Origin: UBA685 sp049890215
Lineage (GTDB): Bacteria; Pseudomonadota; Alphaproteobacteria; Puniceispirillales; Puniceispirillaceae
DNA: 64,000 nt
Direction: 5' to 3'
Assembly: GCA_049890215.1 (NCBI GenBank)
Contig: JBMHBX010000067.1
Coordinates: forward strand, 6,086-70,085
How positions within the stretch are numbered: the first letter of the stretch is position 1; each line of letters starts with the position of its first letter. The notes under the pieces were generated by a model. The model saw only the letters and a list, made by a program, of their open reading frames with translations, was not told where the DNA came from and did not search any database. The translations under genes were made by a program, and so were the position numbers. Below are positions 52,032 to 60,346 of this stretch, in pieces.

Positions 52032-53354
52032 ATGTCACATATCGTACATATCGGGGTTGGCAATTTTCATCGGGCCCATCAGGCAGATTATATTGCTAAG
52101 GCAAATGGGTGGACAATGTCAGCTGTGGTGATGAGTAATGCCGGCCTTTTACAACATATGCAAAGATATGATTATCGCTACCTGCTTGGCATATGGGGTA
52201 ATGACGGCTTGGATTGCCGCCTCATAGACGCCTATCAAAAGCTATATCTTGCAGGCCGGGATGAGGCTGAGATCATAGAAGACCTAGCGTCTGAGGCAAC
52301 CAAGATTGTCACATTGACCATCACAGAAAAAGGCTATTTTCTGAATAAGTCACAAGATGGCTTGTCTTTGGTTTCAGCGCCTGTCAGCCATGATTTGCAA
52401 TTCGATCATCCGCAAACGGCAATTGGTATGATGGCCAAGGCGCTCCATTTGCGCGCTATGACGCATCAAGAGCCAGTATCTTTGCTAAGCTGTGATAATC
52501 TTGTGCAGAATGGCCAAAAATTACAGATGGTGCTCAGGCAATTTATGCATCACAAATATCCCGCCTGCCTGCCATGGTTTGATCTTCATGTCGCTTGTCC
52601 AAATGCCATGGTAGACAGAATCACTCCAAAGCCGGATAAACAGGCTATGACAGATATTTGTGCAAAAGCCGGTCTTGATGATTTCCCTGTGGTGGTAACA
52701 GAGGCTTTTTCAGAATGGGTCATTGAAGATAAATTTGCCAATGACAGGCCGGAGCTTGAAAGATATGGCGTGGAATTCACCCCTGATGTAAGCGCTTTTG
52801 AAGATCGCAAATTGCGCATGCTGAACGCCGCACACTCTTATTTGGCTTATGCCGGCCTGTTATCAGGCTATCAATTTATCCATGAAGCGATGGCAGACAG
52901 GCGCCTCAACAGCCTTGTCAGTCGTCTTTGGGAAGAGGCAGTGCCAACATTGAAACAAGAGGCAGCGCGTTCATCTGATAGATATGCGGCTGCATTGCGG
53001 GCGCGATTTGCCGTGTCGGCAATGCGTCATCAATGCGCGCAAATCGCCATAGATGGTAGTCTGAAGATGACACAGCGCCTTGTGCCAATTATCACAAACC
53101 GCCACTATTCTGCTTTATCATCACTTGCCTGCTATGAGGCGGTGGCTGCCTGGCTTGCTTATGTATATTATGTCCTGTCCTCAGGTGATCATCTGGATGA
53201 CGGGCATGCAGATGATATAACAGCCATGTTTGACGCCTCAGACAGCAAAGCCCATTTTTGGTCAGCGCTTTTATCCTACATTCAGCTTGATAGCGCACAT
53301 CATGCGCCGATTATTCAAAATGCTGCCACTCTATATGCCCAAAAACAAATCTGA
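52032..53354 (+). CDS. uxuB: Polyol-specific long-chain dehydrogenase, probable fructuronate reductase
   Basis: Likely interconverts D-fructuronate and D-mannonate, supplying UxuA. The 440-residue product has the NAD-binding start HIGVGNFHRAHQADY and the catalytic trio Lys260, Asn265, His268 in KLRMLNAAH, as in mannitol 2-dehydrogenase. It is shorter than typical family members (about 485-490). The substrate is inferred from the divergent uxuA; a mannitol dehydrogenase is the alternative. uxaC and kdgK are not in the window. Confidence 0.82.
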   Translation: MSHIVHIGVGNFHRAHQADYIAKANGWTMSAVVMSNAGLLQHMQRYDYRYLLGIWGNDGLDCRLIDAYQKLYLAGRDEAEIIEDLASEATKIVTLTITEKGYFLNKSQDGLSLVSAPVSHDLQFDHPQTAIGMMAKALHLRAMTHQEPVSLLSCDNLVQNGQKLQMVLRQFMHHKYPACLPWFDLHVACPNAMVDRITPKPDKQAMTDICAKAGLDDFPVVVTEAFSEWVIEDKFANDRPELERYGVEFTPDVSAFEDRKLRMLNAAHSYLAYAGLLSGYQFIHEAMADRRLNSLVSRLWEEAVPTLKQEAARSSDRYAAALRARFAVSAMRHQCAQIAIDGSLKMTQRLVPIITNRHYSALSSLACYEAVAAWLAYVYYVLSSGDHLDDGHADDITAMFDASDSKAHFWSALLSYIQLDSAHHAPIIQNAATLYAQKQI

Positions 53355-53461
53355 TTGCGCTTTTTGGCAGGGGTAAAGCTGATGATCAGTGCCCCTAACC
53401 AACTGGTACGTGGCTTGATAAAGTTCTGCGCAATCATGCCAATAAAGCGGACAAATAGCAT
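53315..53461 (-). pseudogene. Possible small ORF or gene remnant, opposite the end of the uxuB-like gene
   Basis: On the minus strand a GGAGG is followed by ATG codons at 53466 (10-codon frame) and 53461. The second opens 48 codons whose first 35 look protein-like: MLFVRFIGMIAQNF, then KPRTSWLGALIISF. The last codons run antisense over the end of the uxuB-like gene. It is not recognised. It may be a real small membrane protein, a fragment of a lost gene or chance. Confidence 0.25.
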
Positions 53462-53517
53462 CTCATTTGGTCCCTCCTGCCATGCCAGATAATACTATTG
53501 GTTCATCCATTCGCAGA

Positions 53518-53546
53518 CTGGAAATTCTGTATTATACGCATATAGT
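53518..53546 (+). promoter_or_regulatory. Weak promoter candidate before the acidic secreted pair
   Basis: CTGGAA (53518-53523), 17 bases, TATAGT (53541-53546). The -35 is poor. The 75 bases between it and the first gene are extremely AT-rich, and AAGGTGG (53612-53618) is a good ribosome-binding site for the ATG at 53625. The rest of 53355-53517 shows only the minus-strand ORF and an AGGGG/CCCCT hairpin after the uxuB-like gene. Confidence 0.35.
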
Positions 53547-53624
53547 AAAATTTAATTTAGTTTTTATTAATTTTATTGTATAACCAAAATATTTACGAAT
53601 TCATAAAAAAATAAGGTGGTCACA

Positions 53625-54161
53625 ATGAAAAACCTAACAATTGTAAAAAGCTCTGTAATTGCATTAGCGATGTTGTCAGCACCGGCTCTTGCGCAGGACT
53701 CAGCAGGTGTGCCGTCACTGGCAGATGTGATGGGCGCTATGTCATCTGAAGAAGTAACACAGATGGAAGGCGGCGTTTCTGAAGAAGGCGCATTGTCTCT
53801 TGATATGGATGTCACCGTTGAATCAGCCGTGAATGAAGCTATCGAGGATGGTCTGATTACAGCTGATCAGGCAGAAGATGCCGCAGCGTCTCTTGAAATT
53901 ATTCAGGCAAATGCTGACTTCTTCAATTTCGATATTCTTGATGCCATTGGTGAAGTGATTGAGAGCGGCGAATTCTCAGTAGAAGAAATCCGTCAGACTC
54001 TGGAAGGCTTCAACACATTGTCAGACGCTGGTAAGGCGCTTGTCGGTAACGAAGAATTTGATGCGACAGACGTAAGTGATGACTCACTTTTCAATCAGCT
54101 ATCAGATGCTGATAAGCAAATCGTGCTAACACAGATGCCTGTTGTTGGTGACGACCAGTAA
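53625..54161 (+). CDS. Acidic exported protein of unknown family, paralog A
   Basis: 178 residues, not recognised. A signal peptide ends in PALA before QDSAG (cleavage near residue 22). The mature part is very acidic with almost no Lys or Arg, no Cys, and looks largely helical. Two related segments occur: GFNTLSDAGKALVGNEEFD (about 123-141) and NQLSDADKQIVLTQMP near the C-terminus. The next gene encodes a clear paralog with the same segments, 31 bases downstream. The pair precedes a barrel gene. No domain seen supports an enzymatic role; a surface or secreted structural or adhesion role is only a guess. Confidence 0.85.
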   Translation: MKNLTIVKSSVIALAMLSAPALAQDSAGVPSLADVMGAMSSEEVTQMEGGVSEEGALSLDMDVTVESAVNEAIEDGLITADQAEDAAASLEIIQANADFFNFDILDAIGEVIESGEFSVEEIRQTLEGFNTLSDAGKALVGNEEFDATDVSDDSLFNQLSDADKQIVLTQMPVVGDDQ

Positions 54162-54192
54162 GATTATAGGAACATAACGAGAGGAGATCCCG

Positions 54193-54783
54193 ATGCGTAA
54201 ATTCCTTATTACCGCTGCTGTTGCAGCATTCACATTGCCAATGGGCGCAATGGCACAAGACGCAGAAGTACCGGCTCTTGCAGATGTTGTAAGCGGTCTT
54301 GATGCGACTGAGCTTTCAGACATGGAAACATCAGTAACCGATATTGGCTCTATTTCTGCCGATTTTGATGTTGCCATTGATACAGCAGTGGCAGATGCGA
54401 TTGAAGAAGGTCTCATCTCTGCTGATGAGGCAACGGACGCAGCTGCCTCATTGAGCATTATTAGCGATAACGCCCAGTTCTTTGATTTCGACATCATCGA
54501 GGTGGTTGGTGAAATTATCCAGTCTGGTGAATTTGATATTGCTGATATCCGTCAAACACTTGAAGGCTTTAACAGCTTGTCAGATGCTGACAAGGCAATT
54601 GTAGGCCAGCAATCATTTGACACCTATGGCGGTTATTACACATATGCCTGTGACCCAAGCTGTACCTCTCAGCAAATCGCAGACAGAGACCCAGCTGCAA
54701 AAGCGCAGTTTGATTCATTGTCAGATGCAGGTGAGACAATTGTCCTGACACAAATGCCATTGATACAAGACGAAGACGGCTAG
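54193..54783 (+). CDS. Acidic exported protein of unknown family, paralog B
   Basis: 196 residues, tandem paralog of the preceding gene. The signal peptide ends near GAMA before QDAEV. Shared with paralog A: LADV near the mature N-terminus, AxxAIE(D/E)GLI(T/S)AD, DAAASL, FFxFDI, IRQTLEGFN and a final LSDAGETIVLTQMP. It differs by a Tyr/Gly-rich insert with a CDPSC pair (about residues 153-157) that could form a disulfide once exported. The ribosome-binding site is GAGGAG, 8 bases before the ATG. A strong terminator follows. Confidence 0.87.
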   Translation: MRKFLITAAVAAFTLPMGAMAQDAEVPALADVVSGLDATELSDMETSVTDIGSISADFDVAIDTAVADAIEEGLISADEATDAAASLSIISDNAQFFDFDIIEVVGEIIQSGEFDIADIRQTLEGFNSLSDADKAIVGQQSFDTYGGYYTYACDPSCTSQQIADRDPAAKAQFDSLSDAGETIVLTQMPLIQDEDG

Positions 54784-54798
54784 GATCGCAAAAAAAAC

Positions 54799-54849
54799 GG
54801 GCAGGTACAAAGTCTGAGGCAATCCTACTGGTGCCTGCCCCCTTTTTTT
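54799..54849 (+). terminator. Intrinsic terminator after the acidic pair
   Basis: GGGCAGGTAC (54799-54808) pairs with GTGCCTGCCC (54831-54840) over 10 positions including one G-T, followed by CC and seven T (54843-54849). It ends 24 bases before the barrel gene, so that gene is probably expressed by read-through at a lower level or by its own unseen promoter. Confidence 0.88.
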
Positions 54850-54873
54850 GGCTGAGAGATAAGGTATAAATTC

Positions 54874-56187
54874 ATGTCATATAATATTAAAGCTACCATC
54901 GTAGCTGCGTTTTTAATGTTGGCCGCGTTGCCAATGAGTGCATCAGCCCAATCTGTTTCAGATGCTGATGTTGCAAATCTGCGTGCTGAAGCACAAGATT
55001 TGTTGGTTGAAAAGCAGCCAGAAGAAGCATTGCGCAAAATTGAACAGGTCATTATTGCAAGACCAACTGATTTGGCGGCACGTTTCTTCCGTGCGCAAAT
55101 CCTTGTATCTCTGGGCCGCGGCGCCGAAATCAGAGATGAATTGCAATTGATGACAACTTTGAACATCCCGGCAGCGGATAAAGAAAAGGCCCGTCAATTG
55201 GTTGCGGTCATTGACAAGGCAGGTCGCCGTTTTTCAGGTACCATCACCCTCAAGGCAGGCTTTGGTTACGGCAATAACGTAAACTCATGGCCAAATGGCG
55301 GTGAGACAACCAACTCAAGCGGTATTAACGCTGCGTTGGGTGACCCTGTCTATAAGAAATATGAGTCAATTGATGATACCATCAGACAAGCTTCTGTCTC
55401 ATTCAGCGGCTCTTATCTCTTGTCAGAAGATCGTAGCCTGAAGACAAATTTTGGCCTGACAACAAGCCAGAAAGAGGCAGGCGATACAGTGTCAATCGAC
55501 AGCAAAGTTGTTTCAGCACGCCTTGGCCTGCAAAAAGACTTTGAGACAAACACAACTGTCAAGGTAAACGCCTCTACAACCTCTCTTGATCGTGTGAATG
55601 ACAAAGACGGCACAGCGGTGACCTCAGACCTTGATTATGATATTTATGATTTAGATATCTCTCAAAAGGTATTCGGCTCAACAGCGATTGGTGCAAAATA
55701 CGCAACAAATGCAAGCCGCAATTCAAAGATTGCTAACGCCAAGAATTCAGATTCAAACACAAATACAACATCTGTTTATGTCGGTCGTCCGATTGGCGGG
55801 ACAGCCTATGGCCGCTTGACCTATTCAATGGCAAAGGCACGCGCTGATCTGGCAAATGAGACTGCCAAGAAAAAGGTCAATAAAGACACCAATACCTTGT
55901 CAGCTCTTGTTGTGAAAGTGTTGCCAAATGATCAAAGGATTATTGCGACAATCAGCTTTTCAGAGACAGAACATCTGAAAAAGAAGATCAGCAACAAAAA
56001 CCGTCTTGATAAAAAGAGAAGTCTGACACTTAGCTATAACATCAAAGGTGATGCTTTATGGTCACGTCTTGAAGGGTTTGATTTCAGTGTCGATGGTTCC
56101 ATGTCAGAGACAAAATCAAATCAGGCCTCAGCGCGTGTTCATGCGAAGACAATCATGTTGAACGTATCACGCAAATTTGATCTGTAA
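54874..56187 (+). CDS. TPR plus outer-membrane beta-barrel protein, DUF560/Slam-like
   Basis: 437 residues. A signal peptide (cleavage near SASA, residue 25) is followed by two TPR-like helical pairs (about 30-110) and a region of alternating strands to the C-terminus (about 118-437), ending in VSRKFDL. At the junction, LKAGFGYGNNVNSWPN resembles the conserved G-Y-G-x-x-N-V-N element of surface lipoprotein assembly modifiers (Slam, DUF560), which move proteins across the outer membrane. The family call is by layout and this element, not by search. It follows two exported paralogs, which are candidate cargo. A generic porin is the alternative. Confidence 0.65.
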   Translation: MSYNIKATIVAAFLMLAALPMSASAQSVSDADVANLRAEAQDLLVEKQPEEALRKIEQVIIARPTDLAARFFRAQILVSLGRGAEIRDELQLMTTLNIPAADKEKARQLVAVIDKAGRRFSGTITLKAGFGYGNNVNSWPNGGETTNSSGINAALGDPVYKKYESIDDTIRQASVSFSGSYLLSEDRSLKTNFGLTTSQKEAGDTVSIDSKVVSARLGLQKDFETNTTVKVNASTTSLDRVNDKDGTAVTSDLDYDIYDLDISQKVFGSTAIGAKYATNASRNSKIANAKNSDSNTNTTSVYVGRPIGGTAYGRLTYSMAKARADLANETAKKKVNKDTNTLSALVVKVLPNDQRIIATISFSETEHLKKKISNKNRLDKKRSLTLSYNIKGDALWSRLEGFDFSVDGSMSETKSNQASARVHAKTIMLNVSRKFDL

Positions 56188-56219
56188 CAGACAAGTCTTA
56201 TATCCCATTTTCATGAAAA

Positions 56220-56246
56220 CCCGCCTTGTTTTAGGCGGGTTTTTTT
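56220..56246 (+). terminator. Intrinsic terminator after the barrel gene
   Basis: CCCGCCT (56220-56226), a 6-base loop, AGGCGGG (56233-56239) and seven T (56240-56246). It separates the secreted cassette from the channel gene. Confidence 0.93.
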
Positions 56247-56259
56247 ATGAGACCACCTC

Positions 56260-56288
56260 TTGTTCGGCTATCGCATGCCTTGTATAAC
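56260..56288 (+). promoter_or_regulatory. Promoter of the sodium-channel gene
   Basis: TTGTTC (56260-56265), 17 bases, TATAAC (56283-56288), lying just after the previous terminator. The start near 56295 leaves an ~80-base leader before the ATG at 56378, which has an AAAAGGGG ribosome-binding site. Confidence 0.6.
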
Positions 56289-56377
56289 CAGATGCCTGTC
56301 CGCAAGACATGACCAACAGGGCAGCTCATAACACTCTTATCTGGCACAAGACTTAACCGAAAAAAGGGGATTTTAGC

Positions 56378-57214
56378 ATGGCACTGTCATCCACCTACAG
56401 AAAACAGATAGCAGCATTTGTGGAAAGCCGCGCGATGACAGCTTTTATCACAGCGCTGATTTTGGTGAACGCTGTCACACTTGGCATGGAGACAGATAAA
56501 GAGCTAAATGCCTCTTTTGGCAGTGCCTTATATTGGGCTGATAAGGTGATATTGGTTATATTTACATTTGAGCTTACTTTGAAATTCATTGCCTATCGGT
56601 GGTCTTTTTTTCGCTCCGGATGGAATTTATTTGATCTTGCGATTGTAACAATTGCCTGGCTGCCAACTTCGGGCGCCCTCACAGTGCTTCGTGCGCTTCG
56701 TATTTTGCGTGTTTTACGTCTCATTTCAGTTGTGCCACAAATGCGGCGCGTAGTGGCTGCGATTGGTCATTCTATACCTGGCATGGTTTCAGTCGTTGGT
56801 GTGCTTGGCCTGATATTTTATGTATCTGCCGTTCTGGCAACAAAGCTGTTTGGCACGCACCCTGACCCTCATATGCAGGAATGGTTTGGTACGATTAGCG
56901 CCTCTGCCTATACCTTGTTCCAGATCATGACACTTGAAAGCTGGTCTATGGGCGTGGTGCGACCGACTATGTATTTATTTCCCTTTGCATGGGCTTTCTT
57001 TTTGCCCTTTATCATTGTGACAAGCTTTGCTGTGTTGAATTTTTTTATCGGCATTATTGTGGATTCTATGCAGATGGCGCAAAAGCTCGAAGCACAGGAA
57101 AGTGGTGATGATGATGATATGCCAATGACGAAAAAAGATTATCGTGATCTTGTGATGAGAATCGAACAGATTGCTTCACGCCAGTCAGACAAGCCGATTA
57201 TCAAAGGTAAGTAA
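56378..57214 (+). CDS. One-domain voltage-gated sodium channel (BacNav)
   Basis: Inner-membrane cation channel acting as a tetramer. The 278-residue product has six hydrophobic segments. S4 carries four arginines at every third residue (Arg105, 108, 111, 114) in VLRALRILRVLRLI. The pore helix and filter are TLESWSM (185-191), identical to that of NavAb and close to NaChBac, which points to Na+ selectivity. After S6 (about 205-232) comes a short acidic neck (EAQESGDDDD) and a C-terminal helix. It stands alone between a terminator and the converging denD-like gene. In marine bacteria such channels are tied to motility and pH; no such gene is nearby. Confidence 0.95.
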   Translation: MALSSTYRKQIAAFVESRAMTAFITALILVNAVTLGMETDKELNASFGSALYWADKVILVIFTFELTLKFIAYRWSFFRSGWNLFDLAIVTIAWLPTSGALTVLRALRILRVLRLISVVPQMRRVVAAIGHSIPGMVSVVGVLGLIFYVSAVLATKLFGTHPDPHMQEWFGTISASAYTLFQIMTLESWSMGVVRPTMYLFPFAWAFFLPFIIVTSFAVLNFFIGIIVDSMQMAQKLEAQESGDDDDMPMTKKDYRDLVMRIEQIASRQSDKPIIKGK

Positions 57215-57224
57215 GCCTGCCTCG

Positions 57225-58199
57225 TCAGCTCATCTCATCTTCCAGATAGATTTTGATAATATCATGAAACTGGCTTTCTGCGGTAAAGCCAAGAGAAATT
57301 GCCTCATCTGGCTGAAAGCACCTTGGCCAGCCTTGGACAATGCGCATGATAGTTTCATCTGATTTGGGGATGATGCGCGATACCGCCTGTTCTCCTGCGA
57401 TATCTCTTAATGCCTCTATTTGTTCTGCAACCGTGCAGGATATACCCGGCATATTTAACGCGCGCCTTGCCTGTAACAAATTGGTATCAAGGCTGGCTGC
57501 ATGCATGAAAAAACCAACGGCAGAACGCGGAGATGCATGCCAATGGCGCACCGTATCAGGCACTGGCAAAATCGCTGTCTGGCCATTTAAGGGCTCTCTG
57601 ATAATGCCAGAAAAAAAGCTTGAAGCTGCAGCATTTGGCTTGCCGGGACGCACACATATTGTCGGCAGACGGATAGACAACCCATCTATAAAGCCTTTGC
57701 GCGCATAATCAGCCAGTAAAAGCTCCATCATGGCCTTTTGCGCCCCGTAAGAGGTTTGAGGTGCTGTCAGAAAGCTGTCATCTATTGTTTGGGGAAAAGG
57801 CGGCCCAAAGACCGCAATGGATGATGCGAAAATCACACGTGGGCGATAATGCCCGTCTTTTGCCTCATGACGCTTTTTTAGGGCCTCAAAAAGCTGCCAT
57901 CCGCCTCCCATATTCATGCGCCACCCTTTGTTGAAATCAGCTTCAGCCTCTCCTGATACAACAGATGCCAGATGAAAAATAATATCTGCCTCTTCGCTTG
58001 CCAGCTTGTCTGTGATGTCTCTATCTGCAAGGTCACCTGATATAAGCTTCGTATTTTCATGACCATCAGGGCGTGTCGGCTCAATAATATCATGCAGAAC
58101 CAATATATCATCCGGGCCAAGATGCGTTCTGTCCGTGATAAGAGCAGATACAAGTTTGCGACCAATCATGCCGGCAGCGCCCAGAACAAGAATTTTCAA
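57225..58199 (-). CDS. denD: NAD-dependent sugar-acid dehydrogenase, DenD-like SDR
   Basis: Extended SDR of 324 residues, resembling D-erythronate dehydrogenase (DenD), which oxidises erythronate at C2. The nucleotide motif GAAGMIG is at residues 7-13, DLADRDI and HLASVVSGEAE follow, and the catalytic Tyr-x3-Lys is in TSYGAQKAM. The start is a TTG at 58199, with GGAG 8 bases upstream; there is no ATG. A further TTG at 58220 is possible. Other epimerase-family substrates are possible; nearby sugar-acid genes favour DenD. Confidence 0.8.
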   Translation of the reverse strand: MKILVLGAAGMIGRKLVSALITDRTHLGPDDILVLHDIIEPTRPDGHENTKLISGDLADRDITDKLASEEADIIFHLASVVSGEAEADFNKGWRMNMGGGWQLFEALKKRHEAKDGHYRPRVIFASSIAVFGPPFPQTIDDSFLTAPQTSYGAQKAMMELLLADYARKGFIDGLSIRLPTICVRPGKPNAAASSFFSGIIREPLNGQTAILPVPDTVRHWHASPRSAVGFFMHAASLDTNLLQARRALNMPGISCTVAEQIEALRDIAGEQAVSRIIPKSDETIMRIVQGWPRCFQPDEAISLGFTAESQFHDIIKIYLEDEMS

Positions 58200-58345
58200 T
58201 TCCAATACTCCTATTTTCAACTGCTTTTTATCGAAACAGATTGCGCTATACCACCTATCTCATCATGCTAATCTTGAGCAGATTAGACAAAAATAGCGAG
58301 TCCTATTTCCTTGCGAAACAGACCGCTGATGAAAAGGGGTAAAAA

Positions 58346-59413
58346 ATGCTGATATCAGTCGATGTTATCACAAATTGGTTAAGCCACATATTTTGTGCAG
58401 CAAATGTACCACAAAAAGAGGCACATCTTATCGCAACCCACCTTGTTGATGCTGATGCCTCTGGTCACCCAAGTCACGGCATTGTGCGTGTGGCACGTTA
58501 TATCGACTATCTTGATAAACAGATGGTGCGCCCTGTTTGCCAGACAAAAACCATCATCTCATCTGCCTCTTTATGCCTGCTTGATGGTCAATATAGCTTT
58601 GGTCAGATATTGGGGCATAAGGTTGTTTCCACAGCAGAAAATCTTGTCAGCGAACATGGGATAGGGCTTGTTGGTCTGCGCCATGCAGGACATCTTGGAC
58701 GCATTGGCGCATGGGCAGAATTACTGGCCCAAAAAGGATTCGTGTCTGTCCATTTTGTGACGGTAACAGGCTCTGCCATTGTGGCACCTTTTGGCGCCAG
58801 AGAGGCTAAAATATCAACCGCGCCTGTCACAATCGGCATTCCAGGCGGTGCAAGTGAAGATGATTTTATTCTCGATTTTGCGACATCACGGATCGCTGAG
58901 GGCAAAATTCTTGTCTCACAGAAAACAGGTGCCTTACTGCCTCATGATGCCATGGTCGATGAGGAAGGCAAGGATACTGATAAGCCTGTTACCATCTATG
59001 GTGATACGGTTAATGAGCCGGCACCAAATCCCTCAGCCGGCACAGGCGCGATTCAAACCTTTGGTGACCATAAAGGCTCTGGCCTTGGTCTTGCTTGTGA
59101 ATTATTGGCAGGCGCGTTAACAGGCTCTGGCACAAATGCGCATGACAGACCTTTTTGCAATGGCATGTTATCAATTGTCTTTAACCCGCAAACATTTGAC
59201 AAGGATAATCAGATGCAACAGGAAATCACTGATTTTATCCAATCCATCAGAGGCGCCAAACCACGAATAGAAGGGCAAAAAGTCCTCATTCCAGGAGATG
59301 AAGAACGCGCAAAGCGTGCGCAAATACACGCGCAAGGTGTGCCCCTCGATAATACGATCATTGATGATTTAACAAAACTCTCTCACAGATTTGACGTCCC
59401 AGTACCACTATAA
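58346..59413 (+). CDS. Ldh_2-family NAD(P)-dependent oxidoreductase
   Basis: 355-residue member of the malate/L-lactate (type 2) dehydrogenase family, which reduces or oxidises 2-hydroxy acids. Visible: DADASGHPSHGIVR with the catalytic His, GLVGLRHAGHLGRIG, and FGDHKGSGLGLACELLAGALTG near the C-terminus. Substrate cannot be read from the sequence; malate, lactate, sulfolactate and ureidoglycolate are all handled by relatives. AAGGGG 6 bases before the ATG is a good ribosome-binding site. It is divergent from denD. Confidence 0.87.
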   Translation: MLISVDVITNWLSHIFCAANVPQKEAHLIATHLVDADASGHPSHGIVRVARYIDYLDKQMVRPVCQTKTIISSASLCLLDGQYSFGQILGHKVVSTAENLVSEHGIGLVGLRHAGHLGRIGAWAELLAQKGFVSVHFVTVTGSAIVAPFGAREAKISTAPVTIGIPGGASEDDFILDFATSRIAEGKILVSQKTGALLPHDAMVDEEGKDTDKPVTIYGDTVNEPAPNPSAGTGAIQTFGDHKGSGLGLACELLAGALTGSGTNAHDRPFCNGMLSIVFNPQTFDKDNQMQQEITDFIQSIRGAKPRIEGQKVLIPGDEERAKRAQIHAQGVPLDNTIIDDLTKLSHRFDVPVPL

Positions 59414-59540
59414 AGGGCGCATCAGGAAAGGTAGCATTGCCACAGGTAAGATGGCGCAATGCGCCAAAAACTTTTTGTTTTCACCTCAAAAAACTGCTAA
59501 GCCACCACGTAAGATGAATGTATCTGTGAGAGTGAAAAAA

Positions 59541-59936
59541 ATGCTGAAGACCATTAAAAATGTGTGTTTGTCCTTTGCCCTTTTGACTGTGTTATCCCAG
59601 CCAAGCCTTGCATTTGAGGAAATTTCTTATGAAGAGGTGATGGCGATATTAGAGAGCGTGAACCCTGATCTTCATAAACAAGCAGAACATGTGTATCTTT
59701 ATTCCACCACCAATGTCTCTGATATCATCAAAAAGCCCTTATTGACCAGACATAGCCGGAATATGAACGGCTTTATTGATCGCAAGAACCGGGTCTCAGC
59801 AAAATATTTTGGTGTCGGCACAGACGGGCTGAAATCCAAATTGTTGATGTATTTCAGATTTAACGGCAAGAAATATAAAGTCACTGAACATTATGCGAAA
59901 ACAAGCAAATTCGGCTCATGGAATCGCGTTGAATAA
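59541..59936 (+). CDS. Small exported protein, unknown
   Basis: 131 residues, not recognised. A signal peptide (LSFALLTVLSQPSLA) is cleaved near residue 24. The mature part is basic, has no Cys and contains YLYSTTNVSDIIKKP and MYFRFNGKKYKVTE. The start at ATG 59541, after GAGAG, is preferred over in-frame upstream codons from 59391 that lie over the end of the previous gene. It may share a transcript with the two exported proteins that follow (gap of 39 bases). Confidence 0.65.
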   Translation: MLKTIKNVCLSFALLTVLSQPSLAFEEISYEEVMAILESVNPDLHKQAEHVYLYSTTNVSDIIKKPLLTRHSRNMNGFIDRKNRVSAKYFGVGTDGLKSKLLMYFRFNGKKYKVTEHYAKTSKFGSWNRVE

Positions 59937-59975
59937 AGCTGATTTAACGCTCAGACCAAAGGTGTTTTTCTCGTG

Positions 59976-60344
59976 ATGAGACAGACGTTGCAGACATTAT
60001 TACTTGCTGTTGCATTTGTTTGCTCGGCCACGCTATCAGTGCAGGCAGCAGACAGATATATCTGCAATTTCAAAGGCGTTGGGATAAAGAATTTCACAAG
60101 ACATCTTAGCGCCCCGGCATTTTTGGATGATAAAGGCAGGCGTTTTGATGTTCTTGAAAATGCCTCTTTTTTGCAATTGCGCAGCGCTGACCTTGATGAA
60201 AAATCGCTTTACAACCCGTTTACGATTTATATGATTGACAAAAACACAGGCCGCATTCGCCAGATTTCAGGAGCCATGCGCGCAAGCCCCATGATGGCAG
60301 ACGGCACCTGCCAATATGTGAAGACTTCAGGGACACAGAAATAA
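59976..60344 (+). CDS. Small exported protein, unknown
   Basis: 122 residues. The signal peptide ends near VQA before ADRYIC. The mature part has two Cys (in RYICNF and GTCQYV, near the ends), which could form one disulfide, and a central FLQLRSADLDE. No family is recognised. It is followed after 2 bases by the FecR-like gene, so the two are almost surely cotranslated. Confidence 0.7.
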   Translation: MRQTLQTLLLAVAFVCSATLSVQAADRYICNFKGVGIKNFTRHLSAPAFLDDKGRRFDVLENASFLQLRSADLDEKSLYNPFTIYMIDKNTGRIRQISGAMRASPMMADGTCQYVKTSGTQK

Positions 60345-60346
60345 CC

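Noticed and set aside
53381..53491. 36-codon plus-strand frame after the uxuB-like gene
   Set aside because: Weak start context and no protein-like composition; the minus-strand frame in the same place is the more plausible of the two.
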